Shown in pieces: positions 10,450 through 19,411 of a DNA stretch of 64,000 nucleotides (positions within the stretch are counted from its first letter, which is position 1; each line of letters starts with the position of its first letter). Made by a program: the position numbers and the translations under genes. Source of the stretch: JACJWR01 sp964556255. GTDB taxonomy: Bacteria; Actinomycetota; Actinomycetes; S36-B12; UBA10799. The notes beneath the pieces were generated by a model, which saw only the letters and a program-made list of their open reading frames with translations, ran no database searches and was not told where the DNA came from. The stretch spans positions 1-64,000 of the forward strand of contig CAZKVQ010000001.1 in the NCBI GenBank assembly GCA_964556255.1, given 5' to 3'.

Positions 10450-11013
10450 ATGGCAACGGTCCTGATCATCATCCTGGTGATCATCGCACTGCTGGTCATC
10501 TTTTTCATTGTCGGTTTCAACAAGCTGAAGAAGGCGGACATTCACGCCGAGGAAGCACTCGGCGGAATCGACGTGCAACTGACTCGGCGTGCCGACCTGA
10601 TCCCCAACCTCGTGGAGACGGTGAAGGGCTACGCCTCACATGAGAAGGGCGTCTTCGAGGAAGTCACAGCTGCCCGCGCCCGGGTCACCGAGGCCGCGAG
10701 AAACGGCACCGTCGACGAGAAGGCCGCAGCGGAAGCGCAGATGGACAAGGCGTTGGTTAATGTCATGGCCGTCGCGGAGAACTACCCGGACCTCAAGGCA
10801 TCCACCAACTTCCGCAACCTGCAGCAGCAACTGGCCGACACCGAGAATCAACTCGCCTTCGCGCGTCAGTACTACAACGATGCGGTGGCCACGCTGAACA
10901 AGCTGGTGGCGACGATCCCGTGGATGTTCTTCGCCGGCATGGCCGGCGTGTCTCGGCGGGACTTCTACCAGGCGCCGGCGGGGCAGACCGCTCCTCCGAC
11001 CGTCTCCTTCTAG
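10450..11013 (+). CDS. lemA: LemA family protein
   Basis: 187 residues from ATG 10450; AGGAG lies nine bases upstream. One N-terminal TM helix (about 4-24) is followed by a long helical domain with the family hallmark DVQLTRRADLIPNLVETVKGYASHEKG and later YPDLKASTNFRNLQQQLADTENQLAFARQYYNDAV. LemA proteins are membrane-anchored helical proteins of unclear biochemical role. The gene sits between a DUF2207 gene and a GH63-like gene that starts four bases after its stop, so the three are likely one transcript. A TACAGT hexamer at 10409-10414 may give lemA an additional promoter. Confidence 0.93.
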   Translation: MATVLIIILVIIALLVIFFIVGFNKLKKADIHAEEALGGIDVQLTRRADLIPNLVETVKGYASHEKGVFEEVTAARARVTEAARNGTVDEKAAAEAQMDKALVNVMAVAENYPDLKASTNFRNLQQQLADTENQLAFARQYYNDAVATLNKLVATIPWMFFAGMAGVSRRDFYQAPAGQTAPPTVSF

Positions 11014-11016
11014 GCC

Positions 11017-13854
11017 ATGGCGAAGGCTGCCCAGCCAGCTGATTCCGGCGCGGGGCAGATGCCCGCTGTAGATTCCGGCTCGGAGATGGAACCGGCGGCG
11101 GACGACTCGGCCCATCGAGCGCGGTTGCTTCGCGCTCTCGCCGACCGGCAGCAGACCGCTGAGCAGAAGCGCCTCAACGCCGCTGACGACGGGACCGAGG
11201 CGTGGAAGCGGTGGGGAACCTACCTCAGCGAACGCGCCTGGGGCACCGTTCGGGAGGACTACTCCGCGGACGGCGACGCGTGGAACTACTTCCCGTTCAC
11301 GGACGCACACCGACGCACCTACCGCTGGAACGAGGACGGTCTGGCCGGCTGGTGCGATGACCGTCAGACGTTGTGCTTCGGCCTGGCGCTGTGGAACGGC
11401 AAGGATGAGATCCTCAAGGAACGTCCCTACGGACTGACAAACGAGCAGGGCAACCACGGCGAGGACGTGAAGGACTACTGGTTCTACACCGACAACACCC
11501 CGACGCACTCCTATGCCTCGATGGTCTACAAGTACCCACAGGTGGCCTTCCCGTACGAGGACCTGCTGAAGACCAACCAGGCACGCGGCCAGGATGTCGG
11601 GGAATACGAGCTCTTCGACGCGCTCGAGGACGACTGGCGGGCAAACCGATACTTCGATGTCGTTGTCGAGTACGCCAAAGCGACCCCCGAAGACGTCATC
11701 TGCAAGATCACGGCGACCAACCGCAGCGATGAGGCCGCACCCCTTCACCTGATTCCGCAGATCTGGTACCGAAACCTCTGGTCGTGGGAGGTCGGTGTCG
11801 AACGGCCGGAAATCGGACTGGCGAGAGGGGGTATCTCCACCGAGCACGAGCGCATCGGTCGACGCTGGTACTACGCCAAGAGTGACCAGGGTTCCGGGGG
11901 TCGCCACGGCATCGAATGGATCTTCTGCGAGAACAACACCAACAATGAGGAGGTATGGGGCACCGACAGCGAATCCCCGTACACCAAGGACGGCATCAAC
12001 CGCGCGATCGTGCACGGCGAGGACTCGGCTGTCAACGGCGACGGCGGTAGCAAGGCCGCTGCGGTGGCCTTTGCCCAGGTAGGACCGGGTGAGACCTTGG
12101 AGGTCTGGACCCGCTTCAGCGACGTTGAGTTCGACGAGCCTTTCGCGGACGCCGAGAAGATCCTCGCCCAACGCAAGGCCGAGTGCGACGAGTTCTACGC
12201 GGCAGTTCAGGACGCGCGGTTGACCGACGACGAGAAACTGGTTCAGCGCCAGGCGCTGGCAGGTCTGCTGTGGTGCAAGCAGTTCTACAACTACCACGTC
12301 CACCGATGGCTGGAGGGTGACCCGACCCAACCGACACCGCCTCCAGAACGCTGGAAGGGGCGCAACAGCGGGTGGCAGCACATCGTCAACGAGAACGTCC
12401 TGCTGATGCCCGACGCCTGGGAGTACCCGTGGTACGCCGCCTGGGACATGGGTTTCCATTGCGTGACGATGGCGCTGGTCGATCCGGTGTTCGCGAAGAA
12501 GCAGATCCATACGATGCTGTCCAGCCTGTATCAACATCCGCACGGTCAGACACCCGCGTACGAATGGAACTTCTCCGACACGAATCCACCCGTACTGGCC
12601 TGGGCCGCATGGCAGGTGTACCTGGTGGACTGCGCAGTAAACTGCCGCAGCGACATCGACTACCTTGCGACCACGTTCCGAGCGTTGCTCATCAGCTTGA
12701 CCGAGTGGCTGAACACCAAGGACCCAGCCGGTAATGATCTGTTCGGTGGCGGATTCCTGGGGATGGACAACATCGGAGTGTTCAACCGCGATGAACCCCT
12801 GCCAACTGGCGGGCAACTGGTTCAGGTCGATGGCACCGCCTGGGTCGCACAGATGGCATTGCAGATGATCGAGATAGCGGTGGAACTCAGCCGCGCGCAT
12901 GGCGGCTACGCCTCCGACATCTCCAAACTCCTGTTGGACTTCACCGTGGTGGCCAACGTGTTGGAGAAGGGCATTGATGGCATCAGCTTGTGGAATGAGG
13001 ATGAGGGCTTCTACGGGGACGTCATCGTGTCGCCTGACGGGACGTCGACCCAACTCAGCGTCGTGTCACTGCAATCGGTGATCCCCCTTTTGGCGTGCAT
13101 CTCGGTGCCGGCCGCCGAGACCAGCGAGGGGCTCGACGGCTCAATCCACCTGGCGCTGCACGACCTTCGCGAACACCTGCTGCGGCACCACCCGGAATTC
13201 ACCGGTTCGGTGGCGCTCACCCCAGAACACGGTGACGGTTCTGCGGTTCTGTACGCAGTCGTGGACGGTACCCGCCTGCGCCGCATCCTGTCGAAGGTGC
13301 TGGATACCGGGCAAATGCTGTCCGACTACGGTGTCCGATCGGTCTCCGCCGCGTACCGGGATACCCCGTATGCCTTCACGATGGCCGACCACACCTACAC
13401 CGTGCCGTACTGGGAGGCCGAGTCCCACAACCGGATGTTCGGCGGGAACTCGAACTGGCGCGGCCCGATCTGGATGCCGATCAACCTGTTGCTCGTGCAG
13501 TCCCTGGTGGCCTACGACAGCTTCTATGGCGACACCTTGGCCGTGGACTACCCCTCGGGCAGCGACAATCAGGTGTCGTTGCGTGACGTCGCCATCGGGC
13601 TGTCGGATCGGCTTACCAGCATCTTTCTTCGGGACAAGGACGGCAAGAGGGCAGTGTTCGGCCCCAACGACTACTTCCAGACCGACGAGCACTGGCGCGA
13701 TCTGGTGCCGTTCTACGAGTACTTCTGCGGCGATACCGGTCGCGGGTTGGGCGCGAGCCATCAGACGGGCTGGACGGCGACCGTTGCGATGCTTCTGCAG
13801 TTCGGCGGCGTCATGAGACTCAACTCGGTCACCACTCTTAACGAGCAGCGATAG
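11017..13854 (+). CDS. GH63-like (MGH1-type) glycoside hydrolase
   Basis: 945 residues starting at ATG 11017, four bases after the lemA stop. The first ~45 residues are low-complexity, and ATG 11086 is an alternative start. The core begins with KRWGTYLSERAWGTVREDYS and has YGLTNEQGNHGEDVKDYWFY, then the (alpha/alpha)6-barrel segment YAAWDMGFHC, whose aspartate matches the catalytic acid position of GH63 enzymes, and ends with a GASHQTGWTA motif. Relatives of this size are annotated as glucosidases, and smaller ones as mannosyl- or glucosylglycerate hydrolases. No signal peptide is seen, so it probably acts in the cytoplasm on an alpha-glucoside. The exact sugar is unknown. Confidence 0.85.
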   Translation: MAKAAQPADSGAGQMPAVDSGSEMEPAADDSAHRARLLRALADRQQTAEQKRLNAADDGTEAWKRWGTYLSERAWGTVREDYSADGDAWNYFPFTDAHRRTYRWNEDGLAGWCDDRQTLCFGLALWNGKDEILKERPYGLTNEQGNHGEDVKDYWFYTDNTPTHSYASMVYKYPQVAFPYEDLLKTNQARGQDVGEYELFDALEDDWRANRYFDVVVEYAKATPEDVICKITATNRSDEAAPLHLIPQIWYRNLWSWEVGVERPEIGLARGGISTEHERIGRRWYYAKSDQGSGGRHGIEWIFCENNTNNEEVWGTDSESPYTKDGINRAIVHGEDSAVNGDGGSKAAAVAFAQVGPGETLEVWTRFSDVEFDEPFADAEKILAQRKAECDEFYAAVQDARLTDDEKLVQRQALAGLLWCKQFYNYHVHRWLEGDPTQPTPPPERWKGRNSGWQHIVNENVLLMPDAWEYPWYAAWDMGFHCVTMALVDPVFAKKQIHTMLSSLYQHPHGQTPAYEWNFSDTNPPVLAWAAWQVYLVDCAVNCRSDIDYLATTFRALLISLTEWLNTKDPAGNDLFGGGFLGMDNIGVFNRDEPLPTGGQLVQVDGTAWVAQMALQMIEIAVELSRAHGGYASDISKLLLDFTVVANVLEKGIDGISLWNEDEGFYGDVIVSPDGTSTQLSVVSLQSVIPLLACISVPAAETSEGLDGSIHLALHDLREHLLRHHPEFTGSVALTPEHGDGSAVLYAVVDGTRLRRILSKVLDTGQMLSDYGVRSVSAAYRDTPYAFTMADHTYTVPYWEAESHNRMFGGNSNWRGPIWMPINLLLVQSLVAYDSFYGDTLAVDYPSGSDNQVSLRDVAIGLSDRLTSIFLRDKDGKRAVFGPNDYFQTDEHWRDLVPFYEYFCGDTGRGLGASHQTGWTATVAMLLQFGGVMRLNSVTTLNEQR

Positions 13855-13878
13855 GGCCTTCCGCCGACAGCCCGGGGG

Positions 13879-15813
13879 TCAGTTCGGGAGCGGCGGGACC
13901 CACGAGCGGGCAAGCGCGAGAGCACTCTCGCGGGGGCTGGGCCGCCCCAGGAAGTACCCCTGCAGACCGTCGCAGCCGAGTTCCGTCACAGCGTCGACCT
14001 GAGCCTGCGTCTCGACGCCTTCCGCAAGGACGGTCAACCCCATGGCGTGGGCGAGACCCACCACCGCCTCCACGATGGCGCGGTCGCGGTGTGACGTCAC
14101 CAAGTTCTGCGTGAAAGTCCGATCCACCTTGACATTCGCCAGCGGCAGTTCCCGGAGGCTGCTCAACGATGCGAAGCCGGTGCCGAAATCGTCCAGCGCC
14201 AATTCGACCCCCTGCTCCGCCAACTGGGCCAGTCTCACCCCGACTACGTCGCGCGCCTCGATGAGCATGGTCTCGGTGATCTCCAGGATCAGACTGCCGC
14301 CGGCGACGCCGTAGCGGGTCAGGAGTTCGGCAACCTGACCGGGAAGATCGCCATGTGAGACCTGCAATGCCGAAACGTTCACCGCGACCCGCAGCCGCCC
14401 TGCTCCGACCGCACGATCAAGGTCTGCCGCGAACCGGATCCCCTGTTCCAGTGCCATCAGCCCAAGACGGTGGATCAGACCGGTCTCCTCGGCGATCGGG
14501 ATGAATGCGGAGGGTTCCACCGGGCCGTCACGGCCGGACCACCGAAGGAGGGCCTCGAAACCCATCAGCCTCTCATCGGGCAGTGAGAACATCGGCTGGA
14601 AGTCCATCCGAAGATCTCCCCGGGCGATGGCTGCCCGCAACATGCGCTCGAGGCGCATCCGCTCGGCGACGACATCCCGCAGCGAATCATCGAAGATCAG
14701 GTAGCGATCCCGTCCCGCGCGTTTCGCCTCATAGAGGGCCACATCGGCTTCCCGCAACATCGTCGTGGGGCTCGACTCGCGGTTGCTCACGGCAATCCCG
14801 ATGGTCGCCGAGATGTAGACGAGGTCATCGTCAGGACCGGTGAGGTTGAACGGCTCGGATAGCGCGTCGGCGATCCTGCCGGCGATGTCGTTGATCAAGT
14901 CGAGGTCCTCGACCTGTTCCAGCAGAACCACGAATTCATCGCCGCCGATCCGGGCCAGTGCGTCGACCTCACGCAGCACCGCTGTGAGCCGTCTTGCAAC
15001 CAGGATGAGCAGTCGATCCCCAGCAGCATGCCCGAGCGTGTCATTGACCAGTTTGAAGCGGTCCAGGTCGAGGAACATCACCGCGCGAACTGCGCCGTCC
15101 ACCGCTGATCGGACCAACGAATTATGGATCCGGTCGATCATCGAGGACCGGTTCAGGCAACCCGTGAGGACGTCGTGACTCGCCCGGTAGTTCAGGTCGA
15201 ACTCAGCCTGTTTGCGGACGGTGAGGTCCTCCAGGGACAGCACACCACCCGCACGGGCACCTTGGGAGATCAGCGGCACGAAGTGCAGGCTGACATAGAA
15301 GTCGGTGTCATCCGATTGCCTGAACACCACACCGTCGTCGAGCCAAGCGACACCTGCCTCGCATGCCGCCCGCAGGGGAGCGATGGCGGCAGGATCCTCC
15401 GCAGGCAGAAGTCGATCCAGCGGCTCCCCCGCCGCCTCATCTTGGGTACGTCCGAGCATTCTCTCGGCTGCCTCGTTCAGGTCGAGTAGTCGCAGTTGCT
15501 CGTCGACGACGGCCAACCCCGTTGGCACCGAGTCGAACACCGCCTGCAGCCGATCCCGCTGCAGCGCCAGTTGCGACTCACTCATCCGCCGTAGGTCGTC
15601 GTTGAGGGCCGACAGTTCGTAAGAGGACAGTTCGAAGGACCTGTCGTGCAGGTACTGCTGCTGATCGTGGTCGGAATAGGTCGTGCTGATCTTGGTGAGG
15701 AAACTGTGCCAGGCCTCGAGGTCGGCCGGTGCGGCATCGGCCCCAAGTCCACTGCGCTTCAGTTGGCGCAGCAGTACCGAATGCCAGGCGTCCGGCACTG
15801 CTTCCGGATTCAT
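13879..15813 (-). CDS. PAS-GGDEF-EAL protein (c-di-GMP cyclase/phosphodiesterase)
   Basis: 644 soluble residues. A helical N-terminus (1-75) leads to one PAS domain (about 80-205), GGDEF (intact ARIGGDEFVVLL near 288) and EAL (GFEALLRW near 418, ITETML, LDDFGTGFASL, ANVKVDRTF, AEGVETQAQ). Both catalytic signatures are complete, unlike the SGDEF protein at 2008-4953. No TM segment is visible. It overlaps the FIST-domain gene by four bases (ATGA), so the two are translationally coupled, and the FIST protein is the obvious candidate for its input partner. The stop codon lies in a GC-rich inverted repeat (CCGCCG at 13861, CGGCGG at 13891) that may serve as a terminator for this gene and the convergent GH63-like gene. 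Confidence 0.93.
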   Translation of the reverse strand: MNPEAVPDAWHSVLLRQLKRSGLGADAAPADLEAWHSFLTKISTTYSDHDQQQYLHDRSFELSSYELSALNDDLRRMSESQLALQRDRLQAVFDSVPTGLAVVDEQLRLLDLNEAAERMLGRTQDEAAGEPLDRLLPAEDPAAIAPLRAACEAGVAWLDDGVVFRQSDDTDFYVSLHFVPLISQGARAGGVLSLEDLTVRKQAEFDLNYRASHDVLTGCLNRSSMIDRIHNSLVRSAVDGAVRAVMFLDLDRFKLVNDTLGHAAGDRLLILVARRLTAVLREVDALARIGGDEFVVLLEQVEDLDLINDIAGRIADALSEPFNLTGPDDDLVYISATIGIAVSNRESSPTTMLREADVALYEAKRAGRDRYLIFDDSLRDVVAERMRLERMLRAAIARGDLRMDFQPMFSLPDERLMGFEALLRWSGRDGPVEPSAFIPIAEETGLIHRLGLMALEQGIRFAADLDRAVGAGRLRVAVNVSALQVSHGDLPGQVAELLTRYGVAGGSLILEITETMLIEARDVVGVRLAQLAEQGVELALDDFGTGFASLSSLRELPLANVKVDRTFTQNLVTSHRDRAIVEAVVGLAHAMGLTVLAEGVETQAQVDAVTELGCDGLQGYFLGRPSPRESALALARSWVPPLPN

Positions 15814-16955
15814 GCGCCGGAGCCCTGCTCTGCGAAGGTGGTGACAGTCATCGTCTGGTTGTGCAGCCCGCTGACCCCGTCGATCGGTGAAATCTCACCG
15901 TAGGAGTAGAACCCGATGACCGAGGAATCGGCGCCGAGCGCGTCCAGAACGGCCTCGGTCTCCTCCTCCGAGCGACTTCCCATCGCCAGGCGTCGGCCGA
16001 CGCAGGAGATGGCCAGGGTCAGACTCACCTCGCGCTGGGCGCTGGCCAAAGCGGCCTGATGCGCACCTTCGACCAGCCGATCGGTAGTGGTGCGCATAAG
16101 CCGGGCCGACCAGCCCTCTGGAACGTCCCCTGCGAACCTCATCGACTCATCGGTCTCATCGATGCCCAGGATCGTTCGCACGTAGGACGTCCGACGATCG
16201 GGGGACTCGATGCACAGTGGGTACATCAGTGCGCTGCCGGGCAGTTCAGCGGCCAGGTCACCAAGGTACTCGCGGTAGAGGGTGAGGGCCGGCTTGCCGT
16301 CCAACTCGTACAGCGTGCTGGACCTGCTTCGAGTGATCTTCCGGTACGGCCCGAAACCCTGCCAGCCGCCTTGGGATCCGAACCGGACCGAGACGTTGTC
16401 GGCGAAGGCAAGCGCAACGACTGCATGCGTGTTGGCGCGCCCGTCCACCCAGACCCACGTCTGCTCGAACCGGTCTCCGTCACCAGCGAGTCCGCCTGAG
16501 ATCCGGCAACTTGTCGGCAACTCCTCGGCCAGTCCTGCGACGAGGTCCGACGCATTGACGGAGACCCCTTCGCTCAGAAGCACTACGCACGTCGGCGTGA
16601 AATCAACACTCGAGGTCACCGCCCTGCCCAGTCTGCGACCGATCTCCGCAGCGGCCTCGTCCGGTTCGAAGTCGACAGAGACCACCGTCGGGCGACGGCC
16701 ACGGAACTTCACCAGAGCTACGGCCAGCGGTTCGTCAGCCACCTCCCCTCCGACGATCTGCCCGGAGGTCGAGCAGCCCGTGATCACGGCCGATGGCAGC
16801 GCGAAGGTCAGTTCCACCAAGGGATCCGGCTCAAGACTGCGGTCGGCGAACGCCAGGACCAGCGTGTGCTCGGAATCGAACGCCTCCAGTTCGGTCAGCG
16901 GTACCGACCATGCAGGCTCCCGCTCACGAGACCATGTGATGGTCGCGATGTCCAT
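15810..16955 (-). CDS. FIST-domain sensory protein
   Basis: 381 residues. The N-terminal half contains the FIST_N pattern (LVLAFADRSL, ITGCSTSGQIVGGEV, FTPTCVVLLSEGV with an aspartate-rich loop), and the C-terminal half is FIST_C-like (GKPALTLYREYLGDLA, then ESPDRRTSYVRTI, and a final GFYSYGEISPIDG). FIST proteins are predicted ligand-binding sensors, possibly for small molecules such as amino acids, found next to signal-transduction enzymes. Here the stop overlaps the start of a PAS-GGDEF-EAL gene. It follows the enoyl-CoA hydratase gene by 12 bp, so all three may share a transcript. Confidence 0.88.
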   Translation of the reverse strand: MDIATITWSREREPAWSVPLTELEAFDSEHTLVLAFADRSLEPDPLVELTFALPSAVITGCSTSGQIVGGEVADEPLAVALVKFRGRRPTVVSVDFEPDEAAAEIGRRLGRAVTSSVDFTPTCVVLLSEGVSVNASDLVAGLAEELPTSCRISGGLAGDGDRFEQTWVWVDGRANTHAVVALAFADNVSVRFGSQGGWQGFGPYRKITRSRSSTLYELDGKPALTLYREYLGDLAAELPGSALMYPLCIESPDRRTSYVRTILGIDETDESMRFAGDVPEGWSARLMRTTTDRLVEGAHQAALASAQREVSLTLAISCVGRRLAMGSRSEEETEAVLDALGADSSVIGFYSYGEISPIDGVSGLHNQTMTVTTFAEQGSGA

Positions 16956-16967
16956 TGCCCACCCGCT

Positions 16968-17723
16968 TCACTGTGGCCTGTCGACGAATCGCTGTGCCCC
17001 CGCCATACTATCGGCGGCGAGTGACTCCTGCCCGTGTTGCCATTCCAGCGCAATCGCGTCAGAGGTCGTCAGGCCGATCCCACCCAGCAGGGCAGCCCTG
17101 TCCCCGCGCAGACATGCCTGCGGATGCGCGGCGATCTGCTCGGCCAGCGCCTGAGCTGCGCTCAGTGACTTCCCCGGCGGCACCACCTCGGTGGCCAGTC
17201 CGATCCGCAATGCCTCCTCGGCTCCGACTTCCCGTCCGGTGAGCACCAGATCCAGTGCGACCCCCTGACCGACGATGCGCGGCAGTCGCACGGTGCCCCC
17301 GTCGATCAGCGGCACCCCCCAACGTCGGCAGAACACTCCCAGCACTGCATCGGACTCCACAACGCGAAGATCGCACCATAGTGCGAGTTCCAGCCCACCG
17401 GCCACTGCATACCCGCTGATTGCTGCGATAACCGGTTTGGTGAGTTCCAGCCGGGTTGGGCCCATCGGGCCGTCGCCCTCGGCCGCCAGCCGATTCGGTC
17501 GCCCGGAGGCGATGGCTCGTAGGTCGGCCCCGGCACAGAAGGTGCCACCGGCACCCCAGAGCACTGCGACGTCGGAGCCGTCATCGGCGTCAAAGGCCCG
17601 GAAGGCGTCCGCGAGGGCCTCGGCGGTGTCGCGGTCCACAGCGTTGCGCACCGCGCGCCGATCCAGCACCACTGTTGTGATCCGCCCAGTTCGCGTGCTC
17701 GTCACCGACGCCATGCCGACCAT
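16968..17723 (-). CDS. Enoyl-CoA hydratase/isomerase family protein
   Basis: 251 residues, the usual crotonase length. The oxyanion-hole segments are visible (GTFCAGADLRAI and AISGYAVAGGLELALWCDLRV), followed by FCRRWGVPLIDGGTVRLPRIVG, typical of one actinobacterial crotonase subgroup. Crotonases act on acyl-CoA thioesters; the precise reaction here cannot be assigned. Two in-frame ATGs, 17723 and 17714, are both possible. It is first in a minus-strand group with the FIST and GGDEF-EAL genes. Whether an acyl-CoA step and the c-di-GMP pair are functionally linked is unknown. Confidence 0.88.
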   Translation of the reverse strand: MVGMASVTSTRTGRITTVVLDRRAVRNAVDRDTAEALADAFRAFDADDGSDVAVLWGAGGTFCAGADLRAIASGRPNRLAAEGDGPMGPTRLELTKPVIAAISGYAVAGGLELALWCDLRVVESDAVLGVFCRRWGVPLIDGGTVRLPRIVGQGVALDLVLTGREVGAEEALRIGLATEVVPPGKSLSAAQALAEQIAAHPQACLRGDRAALLGGIGLTTSDAIALEWQHGQESLAADSMAGAQRFVDRPQ

Positions 17724-17765
17724 ACTGCCGCCAGCGCGAGCGGCCCGGCAACAAGGTCGGAATCT

Positions 17766-19346
17766 TCATTCCGCATGCCGGGCCGGGAGGAACAGGAAGA
17801 CAGCGATGCCGCCGATCAACGTCGCTACGGCCGCGACCAACGAGCCTCGCGTGAATCCGTCCATGAACGCTCGCTGGGCCATGTGTATGAACTCATCGGC
17901 AACGCCCCTGGGTAGCTGTTGCACGACCACGAGCGCCGAGCCCATCGACTCCGCAGCGGCATCCTGTACACGTTGCGGAAGGCCGAGCGGAGCCACGGCC
18001 TCGCGGAGCTTAGGCGCATACACACTCGCGAACACCGAACCGACAAGGGCCACTCCGAGCGTTCCGCCGAGTTCCCTGGTGGTGTCGTTGACCGCGGAGC
18101 CCACCCCGGCCTTGGCCTCGGGCAGGGCGCCCATGATCGACTCCGTCGCCGGGCCCGTCGTGAGGCCGAGTCCCACCGCCATAACGACCATCGACGCGAG
18201 CACGATGCCGAAGTAGTCGCTGTCTGCCTCGATCCGGCTGGCCAGCAGGAAGCCTGCTGACATGAGGAGCAGACCGCCGCCGACAACAAGGGTGCTACCG
18301 AACCTGTGCATCAAGGCGATCGCGATCGGGGCAGTGAGGGCCGTGGCAAGTGCGAACGGCACCGTTCGCAGGCCCGCCTCCAACGGACTGTAGCCCTGCA
18401 CGAGTTGCATGAACTGGGTGATCAGGAAGATGAAGCCGAACAGCCCGAAGAATGCCGCAGCGACCGCCCCGCTGGCGGCGCTGAACCGCAGATTGCTGAA
18501 GATCGAGACATCCAGCAGCGGATGTCGGCACCGTCGTTCCCAGAGGATGAATACCGACAAGAGTGCGAGCGCGAAACCCCCCGCGAGGAGTACCTCGGTC
18601 GACGTCCAGCCCACCCGCGGACCTTCAATGATGGCCCAGACCAGCAGGGCGACTGCGGCAGCAGAGGTGATCAGACCCCACCAGTCCATTGCTCGAGTGT
18701 CGGGGTCCCTGGAGGTTGGAACGAACCACGCCGCGCCAAGGATGGCGACGACGGCTATCGGAACGTTGACCAGGAAGATCGATCCCCACCAGAAGTGCTC
18801 CAGGAGATATCCCCCGCTCACGGGACCGAGTGCGACTGCAAGGCCGGTGACCCCAGACCAAATCCCGATGGCCGCGGCCCGCTCCTTTCGGTCGGTGAAC
18901 ACATTCACCAGGATCGCCAGGGTCGCTGGGAAGACCAGGGCAGCTCCAATGCCCATCAGGGCACGCGCCGAGATGAGTTGCCCACTGGTCGCCGACAGCG
19001 CCGCGAGCACCGAAGTCAGGGCGAACAAGGCCATACCCAGTTGAAGCGCGCCCTTGCGCCCGAATCGGTCGCCGAGATGCCCGAACGCGAGCAGCAGAGC
19101 GGCGAAGACCAGCGTGTAGGCATCGACGATCCATTGGAGTTCGGTCGTACCGGCATTGAGGTCGGTACTCAAGGTGGGCAGCGCAACATTGACGATCGTG
19201 TTGTCCACGACGACCAGGAACAGACTCAGGCAGAGCACGGCCAGAACCCACCATCTGCGCGTGCTGGGCGCTGCACTTGGGGCCGGTACGTCCATGGACG
19301 GTGCGAGCGCGCCCGAGTGAATCTCACCCGTTGTTGTGTCGGACAT
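17766..19346 (-). CDS. DHA2-family (14-TM) MFS drug efflux transporter
   Basis: 526 residues with 14 hydrophobic helices. The loop 2-3 motif GHLGDRFGRKGAL and the motif C helix GVTGLAVALGPVSGGYL of proton antiporters are both clear. The N-terminal 'NTIVNVALPTLSTDL' and TELQWIVDAYTLVFAALLL segments match the EmrB/QacA group. Such pumps export hydrophobic drugs or dyes by proton exchange. The start at 19346 has an ideal GGAGGAAGA ribosome site. It faces a TetR gene 65 bp away across a palindromic region, so substrate-induced derepression is likely. Confidence 0.92.
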   Translation of the reverse strand: MSDTTTGEIHSGALAPSMDVPAPSAAPSTRRWWVLAVLCLSLFLVVVDNTIVNVALPTLSTDLNAGTTELQWIVDAYTLVFAALLLAFGHLGDRFGRKGALQLGMALFALTSVLAALSATSGQLISARALMGIGAALVFPATLAILVNVFTDRKERAAAIGIWSGVTGLAVALGPVSGGYLLEHFWWGSIFLVNVPIAVVAILGAAWFVPTSRDPDTRAMDWWGLITSAAAVALLVWAIIEGPRVGWTSTEVLLAGGFALALLSVFILWERRCRHPLLDVSIFSNLRFSAASGAVAAAFFGLFGFIFLITQFMQLVQGYSPLEAGLRTVPFALATALTAPIAIALMHRFGSTLVVGGGLLLMSAGFLLASRIEADSDYFGIVLASMVVMAVGLGLTTGPATESIMGALPEAKAGVGSAVNDTTRELGGTLGVALVGSVFASVYAPKLREAVAPLGLPQRVQDAAAESMGSALVVVQQLPRGVADEFIHMAQRAFMDGFTRGSLVAAVATLIGGIAVFLFLPARHAE

Positions 19347-19365
19347 TCTTCCTCCATGAGGTTCG

Positions 19366-19384
19366 TATAGAACATTGATCTATA
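19366..19384. promoter_or_regulatory. Candidate TetR operator between efflux pump and regulator
   Basis: The inverted repeat TATAGA-N7-TCTATA overlaps a second dyad GTTC-N5-GAAC (19361-19373). It covers the TTGATC -35 element (19375-19380) of the tetR promoter, whose -10 TATGCT (19397-19402) follows after 16 bases. The placement fits repression of both divergent genes. Confidence 0.55.
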
Positions 19385-19411
19385 ACTACAGTACGGTATG
19401 CTACATAGACC

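Noticed and set aside
10636..13053. Very long open frame (805 codons) on the minus strand opposite the LemA and GH63-like genes
   Set aside because: It is the antisense shadow of strongly coding high-GC sequence; its composition (valine, arginine, glycine repeats) has no family motif, while the plus frames carry clear domains.
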